A DNA stretch of 64,000 nucleotides from Tahibacter harae (GTDB taxonomy: Bacteria; Pseudomonadota; Gammaproteobacteria; Xanthomonadales; Rhodanobacteraceae): NCBI RefSeq assembly GCF_024437735.1, contig NZ_JANFQO010000001.1, positions 62,001 through 126,000 of the forward strand, given 5' to 3'. Positions 9,007-20,241 of this stretch are shown in pieces. The notes under the pieces were generated by a model. The model had not been told where the DNA came from. It did not search any database and saw only the letters and a list, made by a program, of their open reading frames with translations. How positions within the stretch are numbered: the first letter of the stretch is position 1; every line of letters begins with the position of its first letter. The position numbers and the translations under genes are program-made.

Positions 9007-10446
9007 TCAGGGCGCAATCCCCAGTGCCTTCGCACACCAGCCGTACAACGGTCCCCAGGTAAGGCCGAGGACGAGCAATGCAAGGGCATTCACCGAAATC
9101 ACCGTGCGCATGGGCGCATCGGCCGGCTTGGCGATGGCCGCCGCATCGTCCGCGTCGTCGAAGTACATCACCTTGACCACGCGCAGGTAGTAGTAGATGC
9201 CGATGATGGCGAACACGGCGCCGACGATCGCCAGCCAGACCTGGCCTGCGTCGACCGCGGCCTTGAGCACCAGGAACTTGCCGAAGAAGCCGAACAGCGG
9301 CGGCACGCCGGCGAGCGAGAACAGGGTCAGCGCCATCAGCAAGGCATACCACGGCGCGCGCTGGTTCAGGCCTTTGAAGTCGCTGATTTCCTCGGCCTCG
9401 AAGCCGGCGCGGGACAGCAGCAGGATCATGCCGAAAGCGGCGGTGGCGGTGAGCGCGTAGCTGACGGCGTAGAACATGGCCGCGGCGTAGCCGGCAGGCT
9501 GGCCGTTGACCAGGCCCAGGAACAGGAAGCCGACGTGTGAGATCGTCGAATACGCGAGCATGCGTTTGAGATTGCTCTGCATGATCGCGGCGATGTTGCC
9601 TATGGCCAGCGAGAGCACGGCCAGCACGGCCAGCATCTGCTGCCAGTGCGGGCCCACGCTGCCCAGGCCCGATTCGAGCATGCGGTAGGCCATGCCGAAC
9701 GCGGCCAGCTTGGGTGCCGAGCCGATGAACACGGTGACGGCCGTGGGCGCGCCCTGATAGACGTCGGGCAGCCACATGTGGAACGGCGCCGCGCCGAACT
9801 TGAACGCGATGCCGACCACGACGAAGACCACGCCGAACAGCAGCATGCCGCGCTGGGAGCTGAGCGCCGCTGCGGCGTGGATCTTGTTCAGATCCAGCGT
9901 GCCGGTGGCGCCGTAGATCATGGACATGCCGTACAGCAGCATGCCCGAGGCCAGCGCGCCGAGGACGAAGTACTTCATCGCCGCTTCCGAGGACAGCTGC
10001 GAATCGCGGTTCAGCGCGACCAGGGCGTAGGACGACAGCGCCAGCAGTTCCAGGCCGAGGTAGACGATGACCAGGCTGCCGGCGGAAACCAGCAGCATCA
10101 TGCCGAGTACGGCGAACAGGCAGAGCACGTAGTACTCGCCCACGAACAGGCCACGGTCGCGCAGGTAGGGCCGTGCATAGACGAACACCAGCGCGGTGGT
10201 CAGCAAGGCGAAAATCTTCAGCACGTCGGCGATGCCGTCGCGCACGAACATGCCGCCGAACGCGGTGGGCGTGCCGTAGTGCTGCAGCACCAGCCAGCCG
10301 GTGACGCCGAGGATGGCGATGGCCAGGTAGTGCGTAATGCTGCGCTGGGCCGGCCTGAGGAACACGTCCAGCAGCAGCAGGGCGCAGATCGCCACCGTCA
10401 GGAACGATTCGGGCAGCAGGGTGAGGATGTCGGTAAGGCTGATCAT
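9007..10446 (-). CDS. nuoN: NADH-quinone oxidoreductase subunit N
   Basis: NuoN is one of the three antiporter-like proton-pumping subunits of complex I, in the inner membrane. The 479 residues are almost entirely transmembrane helices. The Proton_antipo_M core has the conserved lysine- and histidine-bearing stretches around MLAYSTISHVGF. It is the last gene of the nuo operon, 10 bases after nuoM. Downstream lie only GGGATT-type repeats and then the tRNA-fMet promoter. Confidence 0.96.
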   Translation of the reverse strand: MISLTDILTLLPESFLTVAICALLLLDVFLRPAQRSITHYLAIAILGVTGWLVLQHYGTPTAFGGMFVRDGIADVLKIFALLTTALVFVYARPYLRDRGLFVGEYYVLCLFAVLGMMLLVSAGSLVIVYLGLELLALSSYALVALNRDSQLSSEAAMKYFVLGALASGMLLYGMSMIYGATGTLDLNKIHAAAALSSQRGMLLFGVVFVVVGIAFKFGAAPFHMWLPDVYQGAPTAVTVFIGSAPKLAAFGMAYRMLESGLGSVGPHWQQMLAVLAVLSLAIGNIAAIMQSNLKRMLAYSTISHVGFLFLGLVNGQPAGYAAAMFYAVSYALTATAAFGMILLLSRAGFEAEEISDFKGLNQRAPWYALLMALTLFSLAGVPPLFGFFGKFLVLKAAVDAGQVWLAIVGAVFAIIGIYYYLRVVKVMYFDDADDAAAIAKPADAPMRTVISVNALALLVLGLTWGPLYGWCAKALGIAP

Positions 10447-10456
10447 GGTCGGTCCT

Positions 10457-11980
10457 TCACGCGCCCTTGCTGATGACGATGTGCTTCACCAGTTCGGCGA
10501 TAGGCGCATCCATGAGATTGCCCAGCGGCGCCGGCCACAGGCCGAACAGCAGCACGGCGACGGCCAGCGTCGCGAGCACGAAGGTCTCGCGCGCATTCAT
10601 GTCGGTCAGGGCGGCGACATTGTCGTTGGCCACCTCGCCGAAGATCACGCGCTTGACCAGCCACAGCGTGTAGGCCGCGCCGATGATGAGAGTGAAGGCG
10701 GCCAGCGCGCCGACCAGGGCATTGGACTGGAACGCCGCCAGGATGACCCAGAACTCGCCGACGAAGCCGCTGGTACCCGGCAGGCCGCAGTTGGCCATGG
10801 CGAACAGCACGAAGAAGGTGGCGAAGCGCGGCATGGTGTTCACCACGCCGCCGTAGTCGCGGATCATGCGGGTGTGCATGCGGTCGTACAGCACGCCGAC
10901 GCTGGCGAACATGGCGCCGGAGATGAAGCCGTGCGAGATCATCTGCACCATCGCGCCCTGGATGCCGACAGCCGCGCCGGTGGCGTTGCCGCCGCGCGCC
11001 AGCGCCAGCGAGATGAACACGCCCAGGGTGACGAAGCCCATGTGCGCGATCGACGAATACGCGATCAGCTTCTTCATGTCTTCCTGCACCAGGGCGACAT
11101 AGCCGACATAGACCACGGCGATCAGCGACATGGCGATGACGACCCAGGCGTATTCGGTACTGGCGTCCGGCGTGATCGGCAGCGAGAAGCGGATGAAGCC
11201 GTAGCCGCCGATCTTCAGCATGATCGCCGCCAGCACCACCGAGCCGCCGGTCGGCGCCTCGACGTGGGCGTCAGGCAGCCAGGTGTGCACCGGCCACATC
11301 GGCACCTTGACCGCAAAGGCGATCAGGAAGGCGAAGAACAGCCAGGCCTGCTCCTTGCCGCTCAGTGCGACCTGGGCCAGGGTGGCCAGCTCGAAGCTGC
11401 CGGTCTTGAAGTAGAGGTAGATCAGTCCGACCAGCATGAAGATCGAACCGAAGAAGGTGTAGATGAAGAACTTCAGCGTCGCGTACACGCGACGCGCACC
11501 GCCCCAGACGCCGATCAGGATGAACATCGGGATCAGCATGCCTTCAAAGAAGACATAGAACAGCAGCGCGTCCATGGCGCAGAACACGCCGACCATCAGG
11601 CCTTCGAGCACCAGCATGGCCGCCATGTACTGGCTGACCTTCTCGTCCACCGAGCCCCAGCCCAGGATGATCACCAGCACGCTGGTGAAAGTGGTCAGCA
11701 GCACCAGCGCGACCGAGATGCCGTCGACGCCGAGGTGGTAGCGCACGTTCAGGGTCTCGATCCAGACGTGGTTCTCCTGCAGCTGCATGGCCGCGGAAGA
11801 CTGGTCGAAGCCGGACAGAATGCCCAGGCTGATGAAGAAGGTCAGCGCCGCCACCACCAGCGCGAGCAGACGCGCGGTATCGGGGCGGCGGTCGCCGGCC
11901 AGCAGCACGGGTATCGCGCCGAGGATGGGCAGCCAGATCAGGATGCTGAGCAAGGGCCAGTTCGCAAACATTGTCATCAT
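10457..11980 (-). CDS. nuoM: NADH-quinone oxidoreductase subunit M
   Basis: NuoM is an antiporter-like proton-pumping subunit of complex I. The 507 residues form a polytopic membrane protein with the conserved KLIAYSSIAHMGF segment and the GFVGEFWVI segment toward the C-terminus. Three closely spaced ATG codons (11980, 11977, 11971) follow an AGGGA Shine-Dalgarno. The first is reported, but the second or third has better spacing. It is 10 bases after nuoL. Confidence 0.96.
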   Translation of the reverse strand: MMTMFANWPLLSILIWLPILGAIPVLLAGDRRPDTARLLALVVAALTFFISLGILSGFDQSSAAMQLQENHVWIETLNVRYHLGVDGISVALVLLTTFTSVLVIILGWGSVDEKVSQYMAAMLVLEGLMVGVFCAMDALLFYVFFEGMLIPMFILIGVWGGARRVYATLKFFIYTFFGSIFMLVGLIYLYFKTGSFELATLAQVALSGKEQAWLFFAFLIAFAVKVPMWPVHTWLPDAHVEAPTGGSVVLAAIMLKIGGYGFIRFSLPITPDASTEYAWVVIAMSLIAVVYVGYVALVQEDMKKLIAYSSIAHMGFVTLGVFISLALARGGNATGAAVGIQGAMVQMISHGFISGAMFASVGVLYDRMHTRMIRDYGGVVNTMPRFATFFVLFAMANCGLPGTSGFVGEFWVILAAFQSNALVGALAAFTLIIGAAYTLWLVKRVIFGEVANDNVAALTDMNARETFVLATLAVAVLLFGLWPAPLGNLMDAPIAELVKHIVISKGA

Positions 11981-11990
11981 TCCCTTTCGC

Positions 11991-14045
11991 TTAGCGCGCT
12001 GCCAGCCACAGACCGCCGAGCAGCACGATCAGCCCCAGAATCATCGCGAACGCATAGTGGTACAGATAGCCGGACTGGACCTTGCGCACACCGGCGGCGA
12101 TGCGCGCGACCAGCGCGGCCGAGCCGTTGACCAGGCCGTCGTCGATCACCGCCACGTCGCCGCCGCGCCACAGGCCGCGGCCCAGCTTCAGGCCGCCGCG
12201 GGCGAACACGGCGAAGTAGAGATCGTCGATGCCGTACTTGTTCTGCAGCAGGCGGTACAGCGGCGCGAACAGCTTCGCCGCGCGGTCGGCGATGGCCTGG
12301 TTGAACAGGTACACGTAGGTGGCCACGCCGAAGCCGGCCAGGGCCAGCCAGAACGGCGGCGCCATCAGGCCGTGCAGCACCATGCCCCAGGGACCGTGCC
12401 AGTGCTTGGCCAGTTCGGCCAGCGGACCGCCCTCGCCTTTCACCACGATGGCGCCGGCGAAGAAGTCGCCGAACAGCATCGGGCCTATGGTCAGCCAGCC
12501 GATGATGACCGACGGAATCGCCAGCAGGATCAGCGGCAGCGTCACCACCCAGGGCGACTCGTGCGGGGCGTGTTCCAGATGGCCCGGCTCGTGATGGCCG
12601 TGGTCGTCGTGGGCATCGTCATGGTGCGCGTCGTGCTGCGCGCCGTGCGCGTGGTTCTTGTGCTCGACCACGAAGCGTTCCTTGCCGTGGTAGGTCAGGT
12701 AGATCAGGCGGAAGCTGTACAGCGCGGTCACGAACACGCCGATCAGCACGCAAAAGTAGGCATAGCCCGAACCCCAGCGGTGCGACTCGTGCACGGCCTC
12801 GATGATGGCGTCCTTGGAGAAGAAGCCGGAGAAGCCTGGGAAGCCGGTCAGTGCCAGCGTGCCTATCCAGCCGGTGATGAAGGTGATGGGCATGTATTTC
12901 TTCAGGCCGCCCATGTAGCGCATATCCTGCTCATGGTGCATGGCGATGATGACCGAGCCCGCGCCCAGGAACAGCAGCGCCTTGAAGAAGGCGTGGGTCA
13001 TCAGGTGGAAGATCGCGGCGGAGTACGCCGACACGCCCAGGGCCACGGTCATGTAGCCGAGCTGGGAGAGGGTCGAATAGGCCACCACGCGCTTGACGTC
13101 GTTCTGCACGATGCCGATCAGGCCGGTGAACAGCGCCGTGGTCGCGCCGACCACCATCACGAAGGACAGCGCGGTCTCCGACAGCTCGTACAGCGGCGAC
13201 ATGCGCGCAACCATGAAGATACCGGCGGTGACCATGGTGGCGGCGTGGATCAGCGCCGAGATCGGCGTCGGGCCTTCCATCGAATCCGGCAGCCACACGT
13301 GCAGCGGCACCTGCGCCGACTTGCCCATGGCGCCGATGAACAGCAGCACGCCGATCACGGTGGCGGCTTCCCAGGGATGGCCGCTGATGATGGTGAGAGT
13401 CTTGCCGACCAGGGTCGCATCGGCGTTGCGGAACACGGTGGCGTAGTCCAGCGAACCGAAGCAGTACAGCACCGCGGCGATGCCGAGCAGGAAGCCGAAG
13501 TCGCCGACGCGGTTGACCAGGAACGCCTTCATGTTGGCGAAGATCGCCGTCGGCCGCTTGAACCAGAAGCCGATCAGCAGGTACGACACCAGGCCCACCG
13601 CCTCCCAGCCGAAGAACAGCTGCATGAAGTTGTTGCTCATCACGAGCATCAGCATGGAGAAGGTGAACAGCGAGATGTAGCTGAAGAAGCGCTGGTAGCC
13701 CGGATCCTCGTGCATGTAGCCGATGGTGTAGATATGCACCAGCAGCGACACCGAGGTGACCACCACCATCATCACCGCGGTCAGGCGGTCGACCAGGAAG
13801 CCGACATGGGCCGACAGCGGGCCGACTTCGAACCAGGTGTACAGGTTTTCGTTGAACACGCCCCAGCCGCCGGTGGACAGCTGGTACAGCACGTAGGCCG
13901 AGAGCAGGAAGGAGACCAGCACGCCGGCGATGGTCACCGTATGCGCGCCGGCGCGGCCCACCTGGCGTCCGAACAGGCCGGCGACGATGGCGCCGAACAG
14001 CGGCGCCAAGGCGATGACAAGGAGAATCAGCTTGGGGGTGATCAT
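11991..14045 (-). CDS. nuoL: NADH-quinone oxidoreductase subunit L
   Basis: NuoL is the distal proton-pumping subunit of complex I, with a long lateral helix. The protein has 684 residues. It has an N-terminal oxidored_q1_N part (VGFLVDRLTAVMM), the antiporter core with KSAQVPLHVWLPDSMEGPTP and RVVAYSTLSQLGYM, and a C-terminal extension. A histidine- and aspartate-rich cytoplasmic/periplasmic loop lies at about residues 460-500 (many His in a 35-residue stretch), which is unusually His-dense. It follows nuoK by a few bases. Confidence 0.96.
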   Translation of the reverse strand: MITPKLILLVIALAPLFGAIVAGLFGRQVGRAGAHTVTIAGVLVSFLLSAYVLYQLSTGGWGVFNENLYTWFEVGPLSAHVGFLVDRLTAVMMVVVTSVSLLVHIYTIGYMHEDPGYQRFFSYISLFTFSMLMLVMSNNFMQLFFGWEAVGLVSYLLIGFWFKRPTAIFANMKAFLVNRVGDFGFLLGIAAVLYCFGSLDYATVFRNADATLVGKTLTIISGHPWEAATVIGVLLFIGAMGKSAQVPLHVWLPDSMEGPTPISALIHAATMVTAGIFMVARMSPLYELSETALSFVMVVGATTALFTGLIGIVQNDVKRVVAYSTLSQLGYMTVALGVSAYSAAIFHLMTHAFFKALLFLGAGSVIIAMHHEQDMRYMGGLKKYMPITFITGWIGTLALTGFPGFSGFFSKDAIIEAVHESHRWGSGYAYFCVLIGVFVTALYSFRLIYLTYHGKERFVVEHKNHAHGAQHDAHHDDAHDDHGHHEPGHLEHAPHESPWVVTLPLILLAIPSVIIGWLTIGPMLFGDFFAGAIVVKGEGGPLAELAKHWHGPWGMVLHGLMAPPFWLALAGFGVATYVYLFNQAIADRAAKLFAPLYRLLQNKYGIDDLYFAVFARGGLKLGRGLWRGGDVAVIDDGLVNGSAALVARIAAGVRKVQSGYLYHYAFAMILGLIVLLGGLWLAAR

Positions 14046-14051
14046 CTCAGC

Positions 14052-14357
14052 TTATCCCTTCATCGAATCGATTTCGGCCACGTTGATGGTGCTGCGGTTG
14101 CGGAACAGCACGACCAGGATGGCCAGGCCGATGGCGGTTTCCGCCGCGGCCACGGTGAGGATGAAGAACACGAACACCTGGCCGGCCGGATCGCCGAGGT
14201 AGCGGCTGAAGGCGACGAAGTTCATGTTCACGGCCAGCAGCATCAGCTCGATCGACATCAACAGCACGATGACGTTCTTGCGGTTGATGAAGATGCCGGC
14301 GACGGAAATGCAGAACAGGATCGTGCCGAGCACGATGAAATGCGCGAGCGAGATCAT
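14052..14357 (-). CDS. nuoK: NADH-quinone oxidoreductase subunit K
   Basis: NuoK is a small membrane subunit (MrpC-like) with three transmembrane helices. The 101 residues are of standard length. The conserved glutamates in the [10 protein letters not shown] segment and the later [11 protein letters not shown] segment are present. Its ATG overlaps the nuoJ stop codon (ATGA), which suggests translational coupling. Confidence 0.96.
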   Translation of the reverse strand: MISLAHFIVLGTILFCISVAGIFINRKNVIVLLMSIELMLLAVNMNFVAFSRYLGDPAGQVFVFFILTVAAAETAIGLAILVVLFRNRSTINVAEIDSMKG

Positions 14358-14965
14358 GCGGATTCTCCCTTGCCGCCTTCGCTGGCCATCTTGACCACGC
14401 GCAGGCGCTCGTTGCGCTGCACCAGCACCTGCTCGCCCGGCTTCTGCGTGCGCACGCCGCTGCGCTTGCGCAGGGTCAGGGCAACGGCGGCGATCAGCGC
14501 CACGGTGAGGATCAGCGCCGCGATTTCAAACGGCAGCAGGAATTCGGTATAGAGCGCCTTGCCCAGCCAGGCGGTATTGCTGCCGGCGGCCAGGGCCGGA
14601 TTTTCCGGCAGGGCCTGGGCCTGCAGCGCCTTCACGCCGATCAGGCTGAGCATCTCGGCCAGCATCACCAGCGCGACGATCACACCGACCGGCAGGAAGC
14701 GGATGAAGCCTTCGCGCATGGATTCGGGCTTGATGTCCAGCATCATGACCACGAACAGGAACAGCACCATCACTGCGCCTACGTAGACCACGATCAGGGC
14801 CAGGCCGAGGAACTCGGCCTCGGCCAGGATCCAGATGCCGGCGGCGGTGAAGAAGGTCAGCACCAGGCTCAGTGCCGCGTGCACCGAGTTCCTGACCGTG
14901 ATCACGGCCAGGGCCGCGGCGACCAGCACCGTGGCGAAGAAGTAGAAGAGAACTTGCTGCGTCAT
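14354..14965 (-). CDS. nuoJ: NADH-quinone oxidoreductase subunit J
   Basis: NuoJ is a membrane subunit of complex I with five helices. The protein has 203 residues with the family segment [20 protein letters not shown]. The C-terminal part is basic and hydrophilic ([15 protein letters not shown] onward). It lies between nuoI and nuoK with a 4-base overlap into nuoK. Confidence 0.95.
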   Translation of the reverse strand: MTQQVLFYFFATVLVAAALAVITVRNSVHAALSLVLTFFTAAGIWILAEAEFLGLALIVVYVGAVMVLFLFVVMMLDIKPESMREGFIRFLPVGVIVALVMLAEMLSLIGVKALQAQALPENPALAAGSNTAWLGKALYTEFLLPFEIAALILTVALIAAVALTLRKRSGVRTQKPGEQVLVQRNERLRVVKMASEGGKGESA

Positions 14966-14982
14966 CGTCGTTCTCCGGGCGC

Positions 14983-15474
14983 TCAGCGGAAGGCCGCGTC
15001 TTGCGCGCGGGCGGCCGCGATCTCGGCCTCGTAGCGGTCGCCCAGGGCCAGGAGCTTTTCCTTGGTCAGGATGTTCTCGCCGCGTTTTTCAAAATGGTAT
15101 TCGTGGATGTCGGTCTCCACGATGGAATCGACCGGGCAGCTCTCTTCGCAGAAGCCGCAGAAGATGCACTTGAACAGGTCGATCTCGTAGCGCGTGGTGC
15201 GGCGCTGGCCGTCGCTGGCGCGCGGCGCGGCGTCGATGGTGATGGCCAGGGCCGGGCACACCGCCTCGCACAGCTTGCAGGCGATGCAGCGCTCCTCGCC
15301 GTTGGGATAGCGGCGCAGCGCGTGCAGGCCGCGGAAGCGGTTGGACTTGGGAATCTTTTCCATCGGGTACTGCATGGTGTACTTCGGCTTGACGAAGTAG
15401 CGGCCGGTTAGCCACAGGCCCTGCAGCAGTTCGAGCAGGAACAGACTCTTGATATAGCTGACGACGCGATTCAC
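14983..15474 (-). CDS. nuoI: NADH-quinone oxidoreductase subunit I
   Basis: NuoI carries clusters N6a and N6b, which link the peripheral arm to the quinone site. The protein has 163 residues. Two 4Fe-4S motifs are visible: [12 protein letters not shown] at about residue 62 and [13 protein letters not shown] at about residue 101. The start is GTG 15474, which overlaps the nuoH stop codon (GTGA). Confidence 0.97.
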   Translation of the reverse strand: MNRVVSYIKSLFLLELLQGLWLTGRYFVKPKYTMQYPMEKIPKSNRFRGLHALRRYPNGEERCIACKLCEAVCPALAITIDAAPRASDGQRRTTRYEIDLFKCIFCGFCEESCPVDSIVETDIHEYHFEKRGENILTKEKLLALGDRYEAEIAAARAQDAAFR

Positions 15475-16535
15475 GGGTTGCCTCCCGGGCCTATGGTCAC
15501 GCCGCCGAAATAGGCGAGGCAGCCGGCAACGAAGATCCAGGCGATGGTGATGGGAATGAACACCTTCCAGCCCAGGCGCATGATCTGGTCATAGCGGTAG
15601 CGCGGGAACGTCGCGCGGAACCAGAGGAACAGGAAGGCCATGACGAAGGCCTTGGCGAACAACCACCACCAGCCCGGCGCCGACAGCACGCCCAGGCCCA
15701 GGCCCTGCAGCGGCGAGAGCCAGCCGCCGAGGAACAGGATCGAGGACAGGAACGAGACCAGGATCATGTTGGCGTATTCGGCCAGGAAGAAGATCGCGAA
15801 GGCCGAGCCGGAGTATTCGACGTGGAAGCCGGCGACGATTTCCGATTCGCCTTCGGTCACGTCGAAGGGCGCACGGTTGGTCTCGGCCACGCCGGAGATG
15901 AAATAGATCACGAACATCGGCAGCAGCGGCAGCCAGAACCACTCCAGGAAGCCCTTGCTGCCGGCCTGCGCCTGCACCACGTCGCTGAGATTCAGCGAAC
16001 CGGCCAGGATCAGCACGCTGACGATGGCCATGCCCATGGCGATTTCATAGGACACGACCTGGGCCGCCGCGCGCATGGCGCCGAGGAAGGCGTACTTGGA
16101 GTTGGACGCCCAGCCCGCCAGCACGATGCCGTAGACGCCGAGCGAGGTCATCGCCAGCAGATACAGCAAGCCCGCGTTCGCGTTCGACCAGGCCAGTTTC
16201 TCGCCGATGGGCACCACCGCCCAGGCGGCCATGGCCGGCACCAGCGCGATCAGCGGCGCCAGGTAGAACAGGAAGGTGCTGGCCTTCTCCGGGATGGTGA
16301 TTTCCTTGAACAGCAGCTTGAACACGTCGGCGAAGGCCTGGGCCAGGCCCAGCGGGCCGACCTGGTTGGGCCCCATGCGGACGTGCATCCAGCCGATGAC
16401 CTTGCGTTCCCACCACACGTACATGGCCACCGAGATGATCAGCGGCAGCAGCGGCAGCAGGATCAGGCCGATGAACAGGGAAAGGTTCGGCCAGTCGTGG
16501 ACGAAGGAGTTGAACAGCGCGATCACGGATTCCAT
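15471..16535 (-). CDS. nuoH: NADH-quinone oxidoreductase subunit H
   Basis: NuoH forms much of the quinone chamber of complex I. The protein has 354 residues and about eight helices. Signatures are [19 protein letters not shown] near residue 40 and the acidic loop [16 protein letters not shown] near residue 215. I chose ATG 16535 ([15 protein letters not shown]), as it falls just after the nuoG stop at 16540. A longer in-frame extension would overlap nuoG and is rejected. Confidence 0.96.
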   Translation of the reverse strand: MESVIALFNSFVHDWPNLSLFIGLILLPLLPLIISVAMYVWWERKVIGWMHVRMGPNQVGPLGLAQAFADVFKLLFKEITIPEKASTFLFYLAPLIALVPAMAAWAVVPIGEKLAWSNANAGLLYLLAMTSLGVYGIVLAGWASNSKYAFLGAMRAAAQVVSYEIAMGMAIVSVLILAGSLNLSDVVQAQAGSKGFLEWFWLPLLPMFVIYFISGVAETNRAPFDVTEGESEIVAGFHVEYSGSAFAIFFLAEYANMILVSFLSSILFLGGWLSPLQGLGLGVLSAPGWWWLFAKAFVMAFLFLWFRATFPRYRYDQIMRLGWKVFIPITIAWIFVAGCLAYFGGVTIGPGGNP

Positions 16536-16539
16536 GCGC

Positions 16540-18888
16540 TTAGGCCCTGCTGATGCTGAGTTCGGCGCCGTAAGCCGGCAGCGCAGCGGTCTCGGTATAG
16601 GCCGCCTCCAGCCACGCGCCACCGCGCGGCACGCCGTGGCTGAGCACCAGCGGCAGCGTGGCGGTGCCGGCGGCGCCGCTGACCTTGACCATCATGCCGT
16701 CCTCCAGCCCCAGGCCGGCGGCATCCGCCGGGTTCAGGCCCAGGCCGGCGCCGCTGTTGAGCGGATGCGCCTGCAGCGCCGCGGCGCGGCGCAGCACCGC
16801 ATCGCTGCGGTAGATCGGCACCGTGGCGATGCGCGCCAGGCCGCGCGCCTCGTGGCGGCCGGCGAACTTGGGCTGCAGCTGCGGCAGCGCCGGCACGGCG
16901 CGGGCGGCGATGGCCGCGCGCACTTCGGCGATCTCGGTGAATTCGAAACCGGTGATGCCGAGCGCCTCGCCCAGCGCGCGCAGCACCTTCCAGCCCGGAC
17001 GCGCTTCGCCGGGCGGCCTGGCACCGGCGGCGACGCTCTGGCTGTGGCCGTTGAGGTTGACCAGCGTGGCCTCGGTTTCCGGCAATGCGGCGATCGGCAG
17101 GATCAGCGTGGCGACGGCCTTGAGCGCATCGCTGGCGAAGGCGGAGAACGCGACCACGACATCGGCCTTGCTCAGCGAACTCATGGTCAGGCCGCCGTCG
17201 CCGAAGTCATGCGGCGGCTCGGCGCCGTAGAGCACATAGCCCTTGCGCGGCAGCGCCAGCATGGTGCGCGCGTCCAGGCCACCCTGGGCCGCCGGCAGCA
17301 CGCCGACGCGGCTCAGACCGATGGCGTTGGCGCCCAGCGGGATCTCGTTGTAGGCCGACTCGCTCGCACTGGCGACGAAGCGCGCGCAGGCGCGCAGCAG
17401 CGAAGCCTGCGGATGCATGGCGGCGGCTTCGCCGAAGATCAGCACCGAGCCGCTGGCTTCCTTGAGCGCCTTGAACCAGCCGCGGGCGGTGTCGTCGGTG
17501 CTGGCCGAGGCCAGCAGCGCGGCCAGCTCGGCCGGCGCCTCCACGCCCGCTTCAACCGCGGCGCGGGCCAGCTTGACCGCTTCCTCGACCAGCGCGGCCG
17601 GCGCGGCGATGGTCTTGCCGGCCAGGTCGTAGTTGAAATCGAAATCGACCGGGTTCAGCGCGTACACCTTGGCGCCGCGCTTGGCCGCCTTGCGCACGCG
17701 GTGGTTCACCAGCGGCAGCTCGTGGCGCAGGTTGGAACCCAGCAGAAGCACTGCAGTGGCCTTTTCCACCTCCGCCACCGGCGTGGCGAAGCCGAAGCCG
17801 GCCGCAGCGTCGGTGAAGTCCAGCTGGCGCAGGCGGTGGTCGATGTGCTTGGAGCCCAGCGCGCGCACCAGCTCGGCCAGCAGGTGGCCTTCCTCGTTGG
17901 AGGTGGCCGGATGCACCAGCACGCCGAGTTCGTCGCCGCGCACCTGCTGCAGCTTTTCCACGGCATAGGCCAGCGCTTCCTGCCAGCCCACCGCAGTCCA
18001 CTCGCCGTTCTTCTTCAGCAGCGGCTGGGTGGCGCGGTCGGCGGCGTACAGGCCCTGGTGGCTGTAGCGGTCGCGGTCGGACAGCCAGCATTCGTTGATG
18101 GCTTCGTTGTCGCGCGGCACGTGGCGCAGCACTTCGCCGCGGCGCGTATGCAGCCACAGGTTGGAGCCCTGCGCGTCGTGGTAGCCGACGGATTCGCGTG
18201 CGATCAGTTCCCAGGCGCGGGCCTGGAAGCGGAACGGCTTGTTGGTGAGCGCGCCGACCGGGCAGACGTCGATGATATTGCCGCCGATCTCGCTTTCTAT
18301 CGTCTTGCCGACGTAGGTGCCGATCTCCAGGTTCTCGCCGCGGCTCATGCCGCCGAGTTCATACGTGCCGGCGACCTCGCCCACGAAGCGCACGCAGCGC
18401 GTGCACTGGATGCAGCGCGTCATCTCGGTGGCGATCAGCGGGCCGATGTCCTCGTCGGCGACGGAGCGCTTGCGCTCGACGAAACGGCTGACCGAGCGGC
18501 CGTAGCCCATGGACACGTCCTGCAGCTCGCACTCGCCGCCCTGGTCGCAGATCGGGCAGTCCAGCGGATGGTTGATCAGCAGGAACTCCATCACGTTGCG
18601 CTGGGAGTTCAGCGCCTTCTGCGAGCGCGTCAGCACCTTCATGCCTTCCATCACCGGCGTGGCGCAGGCGGGCATGGGCTTGGGCGACTTCTCCACCTCG
18701 ACCAGGCACATGCGGCAGTTGGCCGCGATCGGCAGCTTGTCGTGGTAGCAGAAACGCGGGATGGGTACGCCGGCCTTGTCGGCGGCGTGAATGATCATCG
18801 AGCCTTTCGGCGCGGTCATCGCCTTGCCGTCGATCTCGATATTGACGTGATCGGGCGGCGTGTTCGGGTTGACGGGCTGGGCGCTCAT
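16540..18888 (-). CDS. nuoG: NADH-quinone oxidoreductase subunit G
   Basis: NuoG is the large Fe-S subunit of the NADH-input module. The protein has 782 residues. An N-terminal 2Fe-2S ferredoxin domain ([21 protein letters not shown]) is followed by the His-Cys3 4Fe-4S site ([18 protein letters not shown]). A further 4Fe-4S motif ([16 protein letters not shown]) and a molybdopterin-oxidoreductase-like C-terminal half complete the protein. It lies 14 bases after nuoF. Confidence 0.96.
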   Translation of the reverse strand: MSAQPVNPNTPPDHVNIEIDGKAMTAPKGSMIIHAADKAGVPIPRFCYHDKLPIAANCRMCLVEVEKSPKPMPACATPVMEGMKVLTRSQKALNSQRNVMEFLLINHPLDCPICDQGGECELQDVSMGYGRSVSRFVERKRSVADEDIGPLIATEMTRCIQCTRCVRFVGEVAGTYELGGMSRGENLEIGTYVGKTIESEIGGNIIDVCPVGALTNKPFRFQARAWELIARESVGYHDAQGSNLWLHTRRGEVLRHVPRDNEAINECWLSDRDRYSHQGLYAADRATQPLLKKNGEWTAVGWQEALAYAVEKLQQVRGDELGVLVHPATSNEEGHLLAELVRALGSKHIDHRLRQLDFTDAAAGFGFATPVAEVEKATAVLLLGSNLRHELPLVNHRVRKAAKRGAKVYALNPVDFDFNYDLAGKTIAAPAALVEEAVKLARAAVEAGVEAPAELAALLASASTDDTARGWFKALKEASGSVLIFGEAAAMHPQASLLRACARFVASASESAYNEIPLGANAIGLSRVGVLPAAQGGLDARTMLALPRKGYVLYGAEPPHDFGDGGLTMSSLSKADVVVAFSAFASDALKAVATLILPIAALPETEATLVNLNGHSQSVAAGARPPGEARPGWKVLRALGEALGITGFEFTEIAEVRAAIAARAVPALPQLQPKFAGRHEARGLARIATVPIYRSDAVLRRAAALQAHPLNSGAGLGLNPADAAGLGLEDGMMVKVSGAAGTATLPLVLSHGVPRGGAWLEAAYTETAALPAYGAELSISRA

Positions 18889-18901
18889 GCGTCGTTCGTC
18901 C

Positions 18902-20233
18902 TCAAGCGGCCTTGCCGGGCTGGTCGTCCACGAGCGAGCGCTTGTTGACGATGAAATATTCGAATTCGTGCCAGAAGTGGCGCAGCATGCCCTGCACCGG
19001 CCAGGCGGCGGCTTCGCCGAAGGCGCAGATCGTGTGGCCTTCGATCTGGCCGGCCGCCTGCTTGAGCATGGCGAGGTCGGTCAGCTCGGCCTTGCCCTCG
19101 ACGATGCGCGTGAGCATGCGGTACATCCAGCCCGTGCCCTCGCGGCAGGGCGTGCACTGGCCGCAGGATTCGGCGTAGTAGAAGCGGCTGATGCGCTGGC
19201 AGGCGCGCACCATGCAGGTCGAATCGTCCATCACGATGACCGCGCCCGAGCCCAGGCCGGAGCCGGCCTTCTGGATCGAGTCATAATCCATGGTGCATTC
19301 GAGCATGGTCGCCGCCGGCAGCACCGGCATGGACGAGCCGCCCGGGATCACCGCCTTGAGCTGGCGGCCCGGACGCAGCCCGCCGGCCAGTTCCAGCAGA
19401 TCCTTGAACGGCGTGCCCAGGCGGATCTCGTAGTTGCCCGGCCTGGTCACATGTCCCGACACCGAGAAGATCTTGGGGCCGCCGTTGTTCGGCTTGCCGA
19501 GATTGAGGAACCACTCCGCGCCCTTGCGCAGGATGGCCGGCACCGAGGCATAGGTTTCGGTGTTGTTGATCGTGGTCGGACGGCCGTACAGGCCGAAGCC
19601 GGCCGGGAACGGCGGCTTGAAGCGCGGCTGGCCCTTCTTGCCTTCCAGCGACTCCATCAGCGCGGTTTCCTCGCCGCAGATGTAGGCGCCGGCGCCCAGC
19701 GCCGTATAGATGTCGCAGTCCACGCCCGAGCCCTGGATGTTCTTGCCCAGCAGGCCGGCGGCGTAGGCTTCCTTCAGCGCTTCCTCGAAGTGCTCGAAGG
19801 GCTCGTGGTGGAACTCGCCGCGCAGGTAGTTGTAGGCGACGGTGGAGCCGGTGCAGTAGCAGGCGATGGCCAGGCCTTCGATCACCGCATGCGGGTTGAA
19901 GCGCAGGATGTCGCGGTCCTTGCAGGTGCCCGGCTCGGACTCGTCCGAATTGCAAAGAATGTACTTCTGCCCCGGCGCGGTGCGCGGCATGAACGACCAC
20001 TTCAGGCCGGTGGGAAAGCCGGCGCCGCCGCGGCCGCGCAGCGAGGACTTCTTCAGTTCCTCGATCAGCGCCGCGGGATCGGGCTTCTCGGCCAGGATCT
20101 TCTTCCAGGCCTGGTAGCCGTCGACCTTCAGATAGTTGTCGTAAGCCCAGGGCTTGTCGAAATGCAGCGTCGTATAGACGACCTGGTGTTCCTGCGGGGC
20201 GGGGCCGACCGGGCCGGTGGAATGCGATGCCAT
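18902..20233 (-). CDS. nuoF: NADH-quinone oxidoreductase subunit F
   Basis: NuoF binds NADH, FMN and cluster N3. The protein has 443 residues. It shows the glycine-rich NADH/FMN segment [15 protein letters not shown] near residue 65, [16 protein letters not shown] near 180 and the [12 protein letters not shown] 4Fe-4S motif near 355. I chose ATG 20233 (MASHSTGP), a few bases after nuoE. A much longer in-frame open stretch upstream overlaps nuoE and is not coding. Confidence 0.96.
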   Translation of the reverse strand: MASHSTGPVGPAPQEHQVVYTTLHFDKPWAYDNYLKVDGYQAWKKILAEKPDPAALIEELKKSSLRGRGGAGFPTGLKWSFMPRTAPGQKYILCNSDESEPGTCKDRDILRFNPHAVIEGLAIACYCTGSTVAYNYLRGEFHHEPFEHFEEALKEAYAAGLLGKNIQGSGVDCDIYTALGAGAYICGEETALMESLEGKKGQPRFKPPFPAGFGLYGRPTTINNTETYASVPAILRKGAEWFLNLGKPNNGGPKIFSVSGHVTRPGNYEIRLGTPFKDLLELAGGLRPGRQLKAVIPGGSSMPVLPAATMLECTMDYDSIQKAGSGLGSGAVIVMDDSTCMVRACQRISRFYYAESCGQCTPCREGTGWMYRMLTRIVEGKAELTDLAMLKQAAGQIEGHTICAFGEAAAWPVQGMLRHFWHEFEYFIVNKRSLVDDQPGKAA

Positions 20234-20241
20234 GTCCTGCC

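Noticed and set aside
11787-14552. A 921-residue plus-strand frame opposite nuoL/nuoK/nuoJ
   Set aside because: It is rich in His, Gln and Asp from the antisense of membrane-protein codons and overlaps firm nuo genes.
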